DNA of 43,334 nucleotides. Origin: an uncultured Roseburia sp. (GTDB lineage Bacteria; Bacillota; Clostridia; Lachnospirales; Lachnospiraceae). Location of the stretch: contig CAMUHN010000021.1 in assembly GCA_947088675.1 (NCBI GenBank), forward strand, positions 1 to 43,334. Reading direction: 5' to 3'. Every line of letters starts with the position of its first letter. Positions within the stretch are counted from its first letter, which is position 1. A program made the translations under genes and the position numbers. This document shows positions 23,865-32,309 of this stretch, one piece after another. Under the pieces are notes generated by a model. That model did not search any database. It saw nothing but the letters and a program-made list of their open reading frames with translations, and had not been told where the DNA came from.

Positions 23865-25680
23865 AAAGAAACAGAAGCTGCAGACAGAAAAGATCGGATT
23901 GGGACGGTGCTACCGGAATGTATTCTTTATGCTGGGGAAAGCGGCACGTTTCCTGCCGGGCTATATTGCAGTATTTTGTCTGTTCCAGATTTACTGCGCA
24001 ATTCAGGTGTTTTTTGAGTTTACCTATACAGTGAAAATTCTGTTGGACTTTATTACGGAGGGGGCTTCCTATCGGCAGGCGGTTGCTTATCTGCTGCTGA
24101 TGTTTGCGCTGGTGTTAATCAAACTGGTATGGGCGGCCTGGATGGAAAATGCTGCAACACCCAGGGCGAAGGAAATACTGCACAGGAGTCTGAGAATGGA
24201 ATTATATCAAAAGGCGGCCGGCCTGGATTTGGAGCGTTATGATGACCCAAATTATTACAATGAATTTGTATGGAGTGTCAATGAGGCGGCAAACCGCATG
24301 GATCTGATTCTGGAAGATATCGGTTTCCTGTTAAACAAAGGGGCCTATATATTGATCAGCGGCGCATTTTTTATCGCATTGGATTCCTTTAGCATTTTTT
24401 TTATCTTACTGAGTCTGAGCGTTACCCTGCTGATGAACTCTTATATGGGCAGGATTCAGTTTCTGCGCGATACGGAATTAAAACCTGTGGAGAGAAAGCG
24501 CAGTTATTTTGGCAGGATTTTTTATTTGAATGACTATGCGAAAGAGATTCGCTTAAATCCGGTGGCAGACCGTCTGAAAAAAGAATTTTCGGATACCAAT
24601 AAAAAGGTTTATCCGATTGTGGAAAGATACGGAAAAAAGATTGCAGCGGCGGATTTTATCGGCGATTACTTTGCCAATGATATTCTGATTAATGCCGTTT
24701 ATCTTGGCTATCTGATTTATCAGACTGTGGTAAAAGAAGCCTTTCGCTATGGCAGTACGATGGCATTATATCAAAATTCGGCAGGGCTGAAGCACTCTCT
24801 GAACGATCTGGCCAAGGCTCTGCCGCGTCTGGAACAGCACGGGCTGTATGTCGAGAAGATTCGTACTTTTCTGGCGGCGGAAAGTAAAATGCAAAGCGGG
24901 GGATACAGCGGGGATGAAACGTTTGAAACGCTGACGTTAAACAACGTCTCTTTCGCATATGGGAAAGATCGGGAAACGTTGCATCAGATTAATCTGTCTG
25001 TTTCGGCGGGTGAAAAAATCGCTGTTGTGGGTTATAACGGGGCAGGAAAATCAACGCTGATTAAACTTTTGCTGCGGCTTTACGACGTAAAAGAAGGAAG
25101 TATTCTATTAAATGGGCGTGATATCCGTACTTACGATCCGAACTGTTACAGATCGCTTTTTGCAACCATTTTTCAGGATTACAGGATTTTTGCTTCTTCC
25201 ATTGCCGACAATGTGAAAATGGATGTGGCCGGCGACGGAGACAGAGAGGAAATCGAAAGAGCGCTGCATCTGAGCGGTTTTTCCGAGCGCCTGCATACGC
25301 TTTCAAACGGTATCAATACGCGGCTGACGCGTGAATTTGAGGAAGACGGGGTGAATCTTTCGGGCGGAGAGGCACAGAAAGTAGCCATTGCGCGAACCTT
25401 TTATCAGTACCGTCCGATCATTATTCTTGACGAGCCGTCCAGCGCTCTGGATCCGATCAGTGAATATCAGCTGAATCAGACGATGCTGAATGCCGCAAAG
25501 GATAAAACGGTTTTATTTATTTCTCACAGGCTTTCCAGCACGGTTTTGGCGGATCGTATTTATATGCTGGAGAAAGGCAGGATTGTTGAGTCCGGAAGCC
25601 ATCAGGAACTGATGAATCTGGGCGGAAAGTATGCGCAGATGTTTCAGCTGCAGTCGGAGAAATATCATATGCTCAAATAG
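23845..25680 (+). CDS. ABC exporter half-transporter B (permease-ATPase)
   Basis: This protein of about 611 residues is paralogous to the preceding gene and overlaps it by about 20 bases. Six predicted helices begin at FLPGYIAVFCLFQIYCAIQV. The nucleotide-binding domain has a canonical Walker A GYNGAGKST, Q-loop region FATIFQDYRIF, signature LSGGEAQKVAIAR, Walker B IIILDEPSSALDP and FISHRLS. All catalytic residues look intact, in contrast to its partner. The start is uncertain among ATG 23845, ATG 23848 and ATG 23830; GGGGG (23834-23838) favours 23845. The SSALDP D-loop is shared by both halves. Function is as for half A. Confidence 0.85.
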   Translation: MMQNRHEKKQKLQTEKIGLGRCYRNVFFMLGKAARFLPGYIAVFCLFQIYCAIQVFFEFTYTVKILLDFITEGASYRQAVAYLLLMFALVLIKLVWAAWMENAATPRAKEILHRSLRMELYQKAAGLDLERYDDPNYYNEFVWSVNEAANRMDLILEDIGFLLNKGAYILISGAFFIALDSFSIFFILLSLSVTLLMNSYMGRIQFLRDTELKPVERKRSYFGRIFYLNDYAKEIRLNPVADRLKKEFSDTNKKVYPIVERYGKKIAAADFIGDYFANDILINAVYLGYLIYQTVVKEAFRYGSTMALYQNSAGLKHSLNDLAKALPRLEQHGLYVEKIRTFLAAESKMQSGGYSGDETFETLTLNNVSFAYGKDRETLHQINLSVSAGEKIAVVGYNGAGKSTLIKLLLRLYDVKEGSILLNGRDIRTYDPNCYRSLFATIFQDYRIFASSIADNVKMDVAGDGDREEIERALHLSGFSERLHTLSNGINTRLTREFEEDGVNLSGGEAQKVAIARTFYQYRPIIILDEPSSALDPISEYQLNQTMLNAAKDKTVLFISHRLSSTVLADRIYMLEKGRIVESGSHQELMNLGGKYAQMFQLQSEKYHMLK

Positions 25681-25697
25681 CGGTTGTACATTTCTGC

Positions 25698-25726
25698 TTG
25701 TAATCAGATTTTTTTCGTAGTATACT
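25698..25726 (+). promoter_or_regulatory. Promoter of rsmA
   Basis: TTGTAA (25698-25703), 17 bases, then TATACT (25721-25726), about 60 bases before the rsmA start. Confidence 0.6.
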
Positions 25727-25785
25727 GAACAGACTACGGAAATATTTGTCCCCAAATACATTGATAGAAACGAATGGAGATCATT

Positions 25786-26661
25786 ATGGCAGTTCTTGGC
25801 ATTCCACAGAATACAATCGCAGTTTTGCAGAAATATCAGTTTCACTTTCAAAAAAAACTCGGGCAGAATTTTCTGATTGATACGCATGTTCTGGATAAGA
25901 TTATGGATGCGGCCAGTGTCACAAACGAAGATTTTGTGCTGGAAATCGGACCCGGAATCGGAACGCTGACGCAATATCTCTGTGAAAACGCAGGAGAAGT
26001 TCTGGCTGTGGAGATTGATTCCAGCCTGATTCCTATTTTAAACGAAACATTGAAAGACTATGAAAATATTACATTATTAAATCAGGATATACTAAAAGTT
26101 GATATTGGAAAGATTGCAGCGGAAAAAAATTTGGGCAGGCCAATCAAGGTGGTTGCAAACCTTCCTTATTATATAACGACGCCTGTAATAATGAGCTTGT
26201 TTGAAAGCCATGTGCCGATTGATTCCATTACCGTAATGGTTCAGAAAGAAGTCGCCGAACGCATGCAGGCATCTCCCGGTACAAAAGACTACGGGGCTCT
26301 CTCTCTGGCAGTCCAATATTATGCAAAGCCGCAGATTGTGGCAAATGTTCCTCCGAATTGTTTTATGCCGCGTCCGAAAGTCGGCAGTACGGTGATACAC
26401 CTGACCCGGCATGAAACACCGCCAGTTTTGACGGACGATGAAAAGCTTTTATTTCGGGTGATACGGGCCTCGTTTCGCCAGCGCCGCAAAACACTCGCAA
26501 ACGGCCTGTCAAATGCGGCTGAAATTATGTTGTCCAGAGAAGAGATTGCCGGCTGTATAAATGAATTGGGGCTGCCCGCCACAGTGCGGGGCGAAACGCT
26601 CACCCTGTCGCAATTTTCCCAACTTTCCGATCTGATCAAAAACAGAATGAAAAGCAAATGA
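25786..26661 (+). CDS. rsmA: 16S rRNA (adenine-1518/1519-N6) dimethyltransferase
   Basis: This 291-residue protein, also known as KsgA, dimethylates two adjacent adenines in the 3' terminal hairpin of 16S rRNA during small-subunit assembly. It shows the N-terminal QKKLGQNFLID, SAM-binding VLEIGPGIGTLTQYL (51-65), the acidic loop AVEIDSSL, the catalytic NLPYYI motif (near residue 125) and the C-terminal VRASFRQRRKTLANGL-type element. The start at 25786 is chosen because GGAG (25776-25779) precedes it by 6 bases; the in-frame ATG at 25774 overlaps the ribosome site. Confidence 0.97.
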   Translation: MAVLGIPQNTIAVLQKYQFHFQKKLGQNFLIDTHVLDKIMDAASVTNEDFVLEIGPGIGTLTQYLCENAGEVLAVEIDSSLIPILNETLKDYENITLLNQDILKVDIGKIAAEKNLGRPIKVVANLPYYITTPVIMSLFESHVPIDSITVMVQKEVAERMQASPGTKDYGALSLAVQYYAKPQIVANVPPNCFMPRPKVGSTVIHLTRHETPPVLTDDEKLLFRVIRASFRQRRKTLANGLSNAAEIMLSREEIAGCINELGLPATVRGETLTLSQFSQLSDLIKNRMKSK

Positions 26662-26668
26662 ATTTGGT

Positions 26669-26696
26669 TCATAAAAATCTCCTTTCCACATATATT
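26669..26696 (+). promoter_or_regulatory. Candidate sigma-E promoter for spoIID
   Basis: CATATATT (26689-26696) resembles the sporulation sigma-E -10 element CATACAAT, and TCATAAA (26669-26675) lies 13 bases upstream in the -35 position. spoIID is a known mother-cell sigma-E gene. The match is partial. Confidence 0.4.
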
Positions 26697-26717
26697 GTAG
26701 GACAAGGAGATTTTATT

Positions 26718-27797
26718 ATGCGCAGAAAATTTCATCGACGAAAATATCGTCCCAATTGTAACCTGATTCTTCTGGTCTTTATTTTATTTTTATTCTTTCT
26801 GATTTTAATTCAGCGGATACAGATCGAAAATCTCTGTGACGATGAGGATGACGACGAATGCCTTGTTCCGATTTCTACCGAAGCGGCGCCTGTCATGCTG
26901 CCGGATTCGGCAGACAAATCCGATGCGTCTGATACGGAGCGTAAAGAAAATCAGCCGGATTTGCCAAAAGATACAGCGGAATCGGACAACGGCAATGAGA
27001 CTGCCGGGCCCTGGAGCGGCGAAGAAGAGGAACCCCTTTCGGATCTGGAGAGACAGGTGGCCATGACCGCTGCAAAACAGATTCGAATTTCGGCTCAAAA
27101 AGAGACAATCAAGGCGCAGTGTATTCTGGCGCGTACAAGTATCCTTGATGCGCAAAAAAACGGGACAAGTGTCCCGGCATCCTTTTCAGAATCGGATCTG
27201 CAGCAGTTGTGGGGCGATGACTGGGAAAAAAATCTTTCGCTTTTTGAGGAGTGCGCAAAAGAGACCAAAGGGGAGGCGCTGACCTATCACGGAAACTATA
27301 TTTATGCGGCCTATCACGCGGTTTCCGCGGGGACAACACGCAGTATGACCGAGTTATATCAGGATACCGATATGCCGTATCTGGCCAATGTAACCTGCCC
27401 GAAAGACGCTTCTGCAGACAATTATCTGGCTGTACTATACTGGGAAAAAGACGAGTTTTTAAAAAAATGCGGAGAGCTTACGCAAAACGCGCAGATCGGC
27501 GGGATGGCGGAAGTTCAGATTACCGGAAGAGACAGTGCGGATTATGTGCTTACTGTACAAATTGGAAATGCGTCCTGTTCGGGAGAAGAATTCCGCAGCG
27601 CTTTTTCACTTAACTCATCCTGTTTTACAATTGCGGACCTTGATCAAAAGGTAAGAATTGTCACAAAGGGCATCGGCCATGGATTTGGCATGAGCCAGGC
27701 AGCCGCAAATGAAATGGCTGCGGGAGGCGCTTCCTGTCAGGAATTGCTCTCTGCTTTTTTTCCGAATGCCGTTTTGGAACAGTCACAAAATTTGTAA
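26718..27797 (+). CDS. spoIID: Stage II sporulation protein D-like (SpoIID/LytB domain)
   Basis: This 359-residue protein is membrane-anchored by one N-terminal helix (NLILLVFILFLFFLILI), followed by an acidic linker (about 40-105) and a SpoIID domain. SpoIID is a lytic transglycosylase of the mother-cell membrane that drives engulfment with SpoIIM and SpoIIP. Family features are IKAQCILARTSIL, YHAVSAGTT and the C-terminal GIGHGFGMSQAAANEMA. In the usual AAEMP segment the glutamate regarded as catalytic is replaced: here the sequence reads TAAKQIR (K120/Q121). AAGGAG precedes ATG 26718. The next gene is a spoIIQ-like gene, an order found in other Clostridia. Confidence 0.85.
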   Translation: MRRKFHRRKYRPNCNLILLVFILFLFFLILIQRIQIENLCDDEDDDECLVPISTEAAPVMLPDSADKSDASDTERKENQPDLPKDTAESDNGNETAGPWSGEEEEPLSDLERQVAMTAAKQIRISAQKETIKAQCILARTSILDAQKNGTSVPASFSESDLQQLWGDDWEKNLSLFEECAKETKGEALTYHGNYIYAAYHAVSAGTTRSMTELYQDTDMPYLANVTCPKDASADNYLAVLYWEKDEFLKKCGELTQNAQIGGMAEVQITGRDSADYVLTVQIGNASCSGEEFRSAFSLNSSCFTIADLDQKVRIVTKGIGHGFGMSQAAANEMAAGGASCQELLSAFFPNAVLEQSQNL

Positions 27798-27815
27798 ATA
27801 TTTTTGTATCCTTCT

Positions 27816-27844
27816 GAATAAACCATCCAATCAGGGTAACAATA
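27816..27844 (+). promoter_or_regulatory. Candidate forespore (sigma-F/G type) promoter for spoIIQ-like gene
   Basis: GGTAACAATA (27835-27844) fits the sigma-F -10 consensus GGNRANANTR at every position, with GAATA (27816-27820, four of five of GYWTA) 14 bases upstream. SpoIIQ is a forespore sigma-F product, so the position is meaningful; the spacing is a little short. Confidence 0.45.
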
Positions 27845-27899
27845 TAGATAAACGAAGTTTCGTTTGAGGAAAAGAAAAACAGGATGGATGGTGAAGAAA

Positions 27900-28736
27900 A
27901 TGAGAAAGACAGGTTGGTCTGCGATCTGGAAGCAGAAACAATATGTGATTGCGGGAACACTGGTGATTGTTGCTGCAATCGGGACAACTATTTTCTACGG
28001 AACGCGCGAGGAATCGAAACGGGAACAGATGGAGGCGGAAATCGCCGAGGAGATGCAGATTCAGGAAGAGCAGTCGGAGCCGGAAGAGGATTCCGAAGAA
28101 TCGGCGATTGTGTCTGCTGTCATACCGCCGAGGACTTCGGAGATCAGGGAGGCGCCGGATACTCAGATGCAAAATGCAGTGGAGCTGGAGGATCTGCTCG
28201 GTGACGCCGGAGAGCAGACCGATGAGGAAGAAGTGGTGCAGCCGGAGACGGAAGAAGCAGTGCAGACAGCAGCCGAAAATGTCAGGAAAGAGACTGCGAA
28301 GACAACCGCATTGCATTTTTCGCCGGAGGACGGGATGATCTGGCCAATGCAGGGGAATGTGATTTTAAATTTCAGTATGGATTCTACAACATATTTTCCG
28401 ACACTTGATCAGTATAAATATAATCCGGCCATTATTATTGCGGGAGAGGTCAACAGCAAAGTATATTCCGTTGCGAAAGGCAAAGTGAGTTCCATTGAAA
28501 ATACGGCTGAAACAGGTACAACAATGACAGTGGATCTTGGCGATGGTTATACAGCTGTTTATGGTCAGCTAAAAGAGCTGAATTTCAAAGAGGGCGATTT
28601 GGTGGAGTCCGGCCATGTACTTGGATTTATCAGCGAGCCTACAAAATATTATTCCGTTGAGGGAAGCAATCTCTATTTTGAGCTGTTAAAAGACGGCGAA
28701 CCGATAAATCCGGTCGAGTTTTTTGAAGAACAGTAG
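27900..28736 (+). CDS. spoIIQ: SpoIIQ-like LytM/M23-fold protein, catalytic residues absent
   Basis: This protein of about 278 residues has one N-terminal membrane helix (YVIAGTLVIVAAIGTTIF), an acidic linker (about 40-135) and a C-terminal LytM/M23 beta-domain. In sporulation SpoIIQ is the forespore half of the channel with SpoIIIAH. All M23 metal ligands appear substituted: the first His/Asp region reads YKYNPAI (from 172), the YxHL motif reads YGQL (221-224) and HLHFE reads NLYFE (257-261), so it is probably structural rather than a peptidase. It follows spoIID by about 100 bases, consistent with the SpoIIQ assignment. The start is uncertain: ATG 27900 has GGTGA at 5 bases; ATG 27888 and TTG 27864 are alternatives. 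Confidence 0.78.
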   Translation: MRKTGWSAIWKQKQYVIAGTLVIVAAIGTTIFYGTREESKREQMEAEIAEEMQIQEEQSEPEEDSEESAIVSAVIPPRTSEIREAPDTQMQNAVELEDLLGDAGEQTDEEEVVQPETEEAVQTAAENVRKETAKTTALHFSPEDGMIWPMQGNVILNFSMDSTTYFPTLDQYKYNPAIIIAGEVNSKVYSVAKGKVSSIENTAETGTTMTVDLGDGYTAVYGQLKELNFKEGDLVESGHVLGFISEPTKYYSVEGSNLYFELLKDGEPINPVEFFEEQ

Positions 28737-28760
28737 AGCAGTTTCGTTTTGGCGGTGATA

Positions 28761-28790
28761 AACGGCGCGGCGATTGCCATGCCGTTTTTT
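28761..28790 (+). terminator. Intrinsic terminator after the spoIIQ-like gene
   Basis: AACGGC (28761-28766) pairs with GCCGTT (28781-28786), with a further inner GGC/GCC pair, and is followed by TTTT to 28790. Confidence 0.85.
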
Positions 28791-29185
28791 CGTGCCGGAT
28801 TGATGTCACATCAACTGTTCTGCCGCATATCTTATCATGTAAGGAAAATTCGCAATCGCTTCCCTTACATGGCAGTATTTGTTTTTATATGTAAAGTACA
28901 TTCTGTGTCGATTGCTTCTATATAGATTATGGTCTGCGTGCTCCAGAAAACCGGCGGCGCAGACCTACATAACATAGACGCAGAGTAAATCCTTATATTG
29001 ACAAAAAAAACGGAATGTACTATAATCAAATCTGCTGTAATAAGGCTGTTGTACCTTTGTGTGCAACAGCCTTAAAAATTGTTGATAACAGGAAGATATC
29101 ACTGCGTGCTTTTATTGTCCATGACAACAGAAAGTGAACCCATATATTTTCTATTGTTATGTCACGACTAGAAATGGAGATTAAA
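28791..29185 (+). promoter_or_regulatory. Gap holding inverted repeat, promoter and long structured leader of the DEAD-box gene
   Basis: No gene is visible. At 28836-28871 a 9-bp inverted repeat, CATGTAAGG/CCTTACATG, flanks 18 bases. A perfect promoter follows: TTGACA (28998-29003), 17 bases, TATAAT (29021-29026). The predicted leader is about 150 bases. Within its first 45 bases it contains an 11-bp perfect hairpin, TAAGGCTGTTG (29041-29051) with CAACAGCCTTA (29064-29074), with no T tail. Long structured leaders are usual for cold-inducible RNA helicase genes; regulation here is inferred. Confidence 0.7.
28998..29026 (+). promoter_or_regulatory. Consensus sigma-A promoter of the DEAD-box helicase gene
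   Basis: TTGACA and TATAAT, both perfect, at 17-base spacing, about 160 bases before the start codon. Confidence 0.9.
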
Positions 29186-30778
29186 ATGGAGACAGTCAGA
29201 TTTGAAGAGTTGGATTTATATCCGCAGATACTGCGTGCAATCGCAGAAATGGGCTTTGAGGAGGCGACGCCGATCCAGAGCCAGGCAATTCCGGTTGTAA
29301 TGTCGGGTGCGGACGTGATAGGACAGGCACAGACAGGAACAGGAAAAACGGCATCGTTTGGGATACCGGTGCTGCAGAAAATTGACCCGAATAATAAGAA
29401 GACACAGGCTATCATTCTCTCCCCAACCAGAGAGCTTGCAATCCAGGTGGCGGAAGAAATTCGAAAGCTCGGCAAATACATGCATGGGATCAAAGTTCTG
29501 CCGATTTATGGCGGACAGGAGATTACGCGTCAGATCAAAGCCTTAAAAGGGGGTTCGCAGATTATTATCGGAACACCGGGACGCGTTATGGATCATCTGC
29601 GCCGCAAAACGATTCGTCTGGAATCGGTAGATACGATTGTACTGGACGAGGCAGATGAGATGCTGAATATGGGATTTCGGGAGGATATCGAGACAATCCT
29701 TGAATATATACCGAATGAAGAGCGCCAGACTGTTTTGTTTTCGGCAACCATGCCAAAACCGATTTTAGAGATCACAAAAAAATATCAGCATGACGCGGTT
29801 ACTATTCGTGTTGTAAAGAAAGAACTGACCGTACCGAGCATTGAACAGTATTACTATGATGTCAAGCGTAAGGATAAAGCGGAAGTGCTTTCGAGGCTTT
29901 TAGACTATTATAATCCGAAACTTTCTCTTGTATTCTGTAATACAAAAAGGATGGTGGACGAGCTGACGGAAACACTGCAGGGACGCGGCTATTTTGCGGA
30001 GGGGCTGCACGGCGATATGAAGCAGACGCAGCGCGACCGGGTAATGAAAGGGTTCCGCAGCGGCAAAACAGAAATACTGATAGCTACCGATGTTGCGGCG
30101 CGCGGAATCGACGTCGATGATGTGGAGGCCGTATTCAACTACGATATCCCGCAGGATGACGAATATTATGTGCACCGCATCGGCAGGACGGGCCGTGCCG
30201 GTCGAACCGGCCGTGCTTTTACATTTGTAAAAGGAAAAGAAGTTTACAAATTAAAAGATATCATGCGCTACTGCAAGACAAAGATTGTAGCCATGCCGAT
30301 TCCGTCGAGCGACGATGTAGCGCAGATCAAGGCCGAAAAAGTAATGGAGGAGATCGCCCGTATTATTGATGAAGAAAACTTAAAAGATATGATCAATATT
30401 ATCGAAGAGCAGGTAAACCAGTCGGATTACACCGCAATGGATATCGCCGCTGCATTTTTAAAGCAGGCGCTTGGGCAGGTAAATCTGGACAATGACAAAT
30501 CGACAGAACCGGATTTTGGGGATACCGGCGCGGAAGAAGGCATGGTACGCCTCTTTATCAATATCGGAAAGAAAGACCATGTAAAACCGGGAGACGTTTT
30601 AGGCGCGGTTGCCGGAGAGTCGGGTATGCCAGGGAAGCTGGTCGGCGCAATCGATATGTACGATAAATACACTTTTGTGGAAGTGCCCAGAGAATACGGA
30701 CGTGAAGTCTTAGAGGCAATGAAAAATGTAAAAATTAAAGGTCATTCCATCAATATGGAACCTGCAAATCAAAAATAG
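29186..30778 (+). CDS. DEAD-box ATP-dependent RNA helicase (CshA/DeaD type)
   Basis: This 530-residue protein has the Q motif (MGFEEATPIQSQAIP), motif I AQTGTGKT, Ia SPTRELA, II VLDEADEML, III FSATMPK, IV-V (IATDVAARGIDVDDV) and VI YVHRIGRTGRAGRTGRA. The C-terminus (about 450-530, from MVRLFINIGKKDHVKPGD) is a DbpA-type RNA-binding domain, which in relatives targets 23S rRNA. Roles in ribosome assembly, mRNA decay or cold adaptation are expected. The start at 29186 is set by GGAG (29176-29179) 6 bases upstream; the in-frame ATG at 29159 has none. It is monocistronic, ending in a 17-bp terminator. Confidence 0.95.
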   Translation: METVRFEELDLYPQILRAIAEMGFEEATPIQSQAIPVVMSGADVIGQAQTGTGKTASFGIPVLQKIDPNNKKTQAIILSPTRELAIQVAEEIRKLGKYMHGIKVLPIYGGQEITRQIKALKGGSQIIIGTPGRVMDHLRRKTIRLESVDTIVLDEADEMLNMGFREDIETILEYIPNEERQTVLFSATMPKPILEITKKYQHDAVTIRVVKKELTVPSIEQYYYDVKRKDKAEVLSRLLDYYNPKLSLVFCNTKRMVDELTETLQGRGYFAEGLHGDMKQTQRDRVMKGFRSGKTEILIATDVAARGIDVDDVEAVFNYDIPQDDEYYVHRIGRTGRAGRTGRAFTFVKGKEVYKLKDIMRYCKTKIVAMPIPSSDDVAQIKAEKVMEEIARIIDEENLKDMINIIEEQVNQSDYTAMDIAAAFLKQALGQVNLDNDKSTEPDFGDTGAEEGMVRLFINIGKKDHVKPGDVLGAVAGESGMPGKLVGAIDMYDKYTFVEVPREYGREVLEAMKNVKIKGHSINMEPANQK

Positions 30779-30800
30779 TCTGTCTCAGAAACAGTGATCA

Positions 30801-30865
30801 AAGACACAATACCGGAATCATGCATGTAAGATGCATCCGATTCCGGTATTGTGTCTTTTCTTTTT
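30801..30865 (+). terminator. Strong intrinsic terminator after the DEAD-box gene
   Basis: A perfect 17-bp stem (30803-30819 with 30839-30855) is capped by an inner ATGCAT repeat and followed by TTTTCTTTTTC. Confidence 0.92.
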
Positions 30866-30992
30866 CTAAAGTATTTCTAAAAATTGGAAAAAAATGTCAA
30901 ATTTAGTCGATAATGTGATACAATGACAATTGTTCACTGGAGTAAAGCAGAAAAATCGGCAGGAAATACTGGTCTGGGAGGGATGCATTTTG

Positions 30993-32309
30993 ATGAGAAA
31001 GGGGTATGAGGGGAAAAGTGTGTATGATGCGCTGCAGGAGCGTTTTCATTACCTGTTTCATGAGTTTGAAAATATCTATGTTTCATTCAGCGGCGGCAAG
31101 GACAGCGGCGTTTTGCTGAATCTTGTGCTTGATTTTAAGCGCAGATATTATCCGGAACGAAAGATCGGCGTATTTCATCAGGACTTTGAAGCACAGTACA
31201 GCGTGACAACTGAATATGTTACAAGGACGTTCAAAGCGCTGGAGGGAGAGTGCGATCTGTACTGGGTCTGTCTTCCTATGGCGACCAGAACGGCGCTTAG
31301 CAGCTATGAAATGTACTGGTACCCCTGGGACGATAAAAAAGAAGACCTGTGGGTGCGTAAAAGACCGGATTATCCGTATGTGATTACGATCGACAGGCCG
31401 TTTCACCATTATCGCTATCGGATGCATCAGGAGGATCTTGCAAAGCAGTTCGGGCGTTTTTACAAAGAATCGCACAATTATGACAAAACCGTCTGTCTGC
31501 TGGGAATCCGCGCAGATGAGTCGCTGCAGCGGTATAGTGGAATTGTAAACAAAAAATACGGATATAATGGGGAGTGCTGGATTTCAAAGCAGTTTAAGGA
31601 CGTATGGTGCGCCTCGCCGCTCTATGACTGGACCAATCAGGATGTCTGGGTAGCCAATTATCAGTTTCACTATGATTACAATGCCCTGTATGATTTGTAC
31701 TACAAGGCGGGGTTAAAGATTAACCAGATGCGTGTGGCTTCCCCGTTTAATGATTATTCCAAAGACGCTCTCAATCTGTATCGTGTCATTGATCCGGAAA
31801 TATGGACAAGACTTGTGGGGCGCGTCCGGGGTGTGAACTTCGGCTGTATCTATGGAAAGACCAGGGCGATGGGATACCGCAAAATAAAGCTGCCGGAAGG
31901 TCATACATGGGAATCTTACACAAAATTTCTGCTGGATACGCTTCCGGCAAGACTGCGCAATAACTATGTAAAAAAATTTCGGACATCAATTGAGTTCTGG
32001 CATAAGACGGGCGGGGGACTTGATGAGAACGTGATACAGGAACTGCTTGATCACGGATATAACATTCGCAGAAACGGCGTGTCGAATTATACATTGATGA
32101 AACATTCGAGGATTATCTTTCTGGGCGCTATTCCGGACAACACGGATGATATCAAATCTACAAAGGACATCCCGAGTTGGAAGCGGATGTGCTACTGTAT
32201 TTTGAAAAATGACCATATCTGCCGCTTTATGGGGTTTGGTCTGACGCGGCAGGAACAGATGCGAATTGATAAAATCAAAAGAAAATATGGAGGGATGATC
32301 AATGGCTGA
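30993..32309 (+). CDS. PAPS-reductase-fold ATP pyrophosphatase, IbrA-like (DUF3440)
   Basis: This 438-residue protein has the PP-loop SGGKDS at residues 33-38, in FENIYVSFSGGKDSGVLL, which marks an adenine-nucleotide alpha-hydrolase of the PAPS reductase superfamily. Further family features are GIRADESLQRY, WCASPLYDWTNQDVW and NFGCIYGKTRAMGYR. It lacks the C-terminal ECGxH of true sulfate-assimilation reductases, and its partner is a ParB-like protein, so it matches the IbrA/DUF3440 group. The E. coli IbrA-IbrB pair was reported to activate eib immunoglobulin-binding genes; the biochemical activity is unknown. ATG 30993 is 10 bases after GGGAGGG (30976-30982); TTG 30990 is an alternative. A weak promoter (GTCAAA-17-TACAAT, 30896-30924) lies upstream. 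Confidence 0.85.
   Translation: MRKGYEGKSVYDALQERFHYLFHEFENIYVSFSGGKDSGVLLNLVLDFKRRYYPERKIGVFHQDFEAQYSVTTEYVTRTFKALEGECDLYWVCLPMATRTALSSYEMYWYPWDDKKEDLWVRKRPDYPYVITIDRPFHHYRYRMHQEDLAKQFGRFYKESHNYDKTVCLLGIRADESLQRYSGIVNKKYGYNGECWISKQFKDVWCASPLYDWTNQDVWVANYQFHYDYNALYDLYYKAGLKINQMRVASPFNDYSKDALNLYRVIDPEIWTRLVGRVRGVNFGCIYGKTRAMGYRKIKLPEGHTWESYTKFLLDTLPARLRNNYVKKFRTSIEFWHKTGGGLDENVIQELLDHGYNIRRNGVSNYTLMKHSRIIFLGAIPDNTDDIKSTKDIPSWKRMCYCILKNDHICRFMGFGLTRQEQMRIDKIKRKYGGMING

Noticed and set aside
28836-28871. Inverted repeat CATGTAAGG/CCTTACATG as a terminator or insertion-sequence end
   Set aside because: There is no T run, no target duplication and no transposase; kept only as an unexplained repeat in the leader region.
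30993-32309. Assimilatory PAPS reductase
   Set aside because: The superfamily PP-loop is present but the C-terminal ECGxH is not seen, and the neighbour is a ParB-like protein rather than sulfate-assimilation genes.
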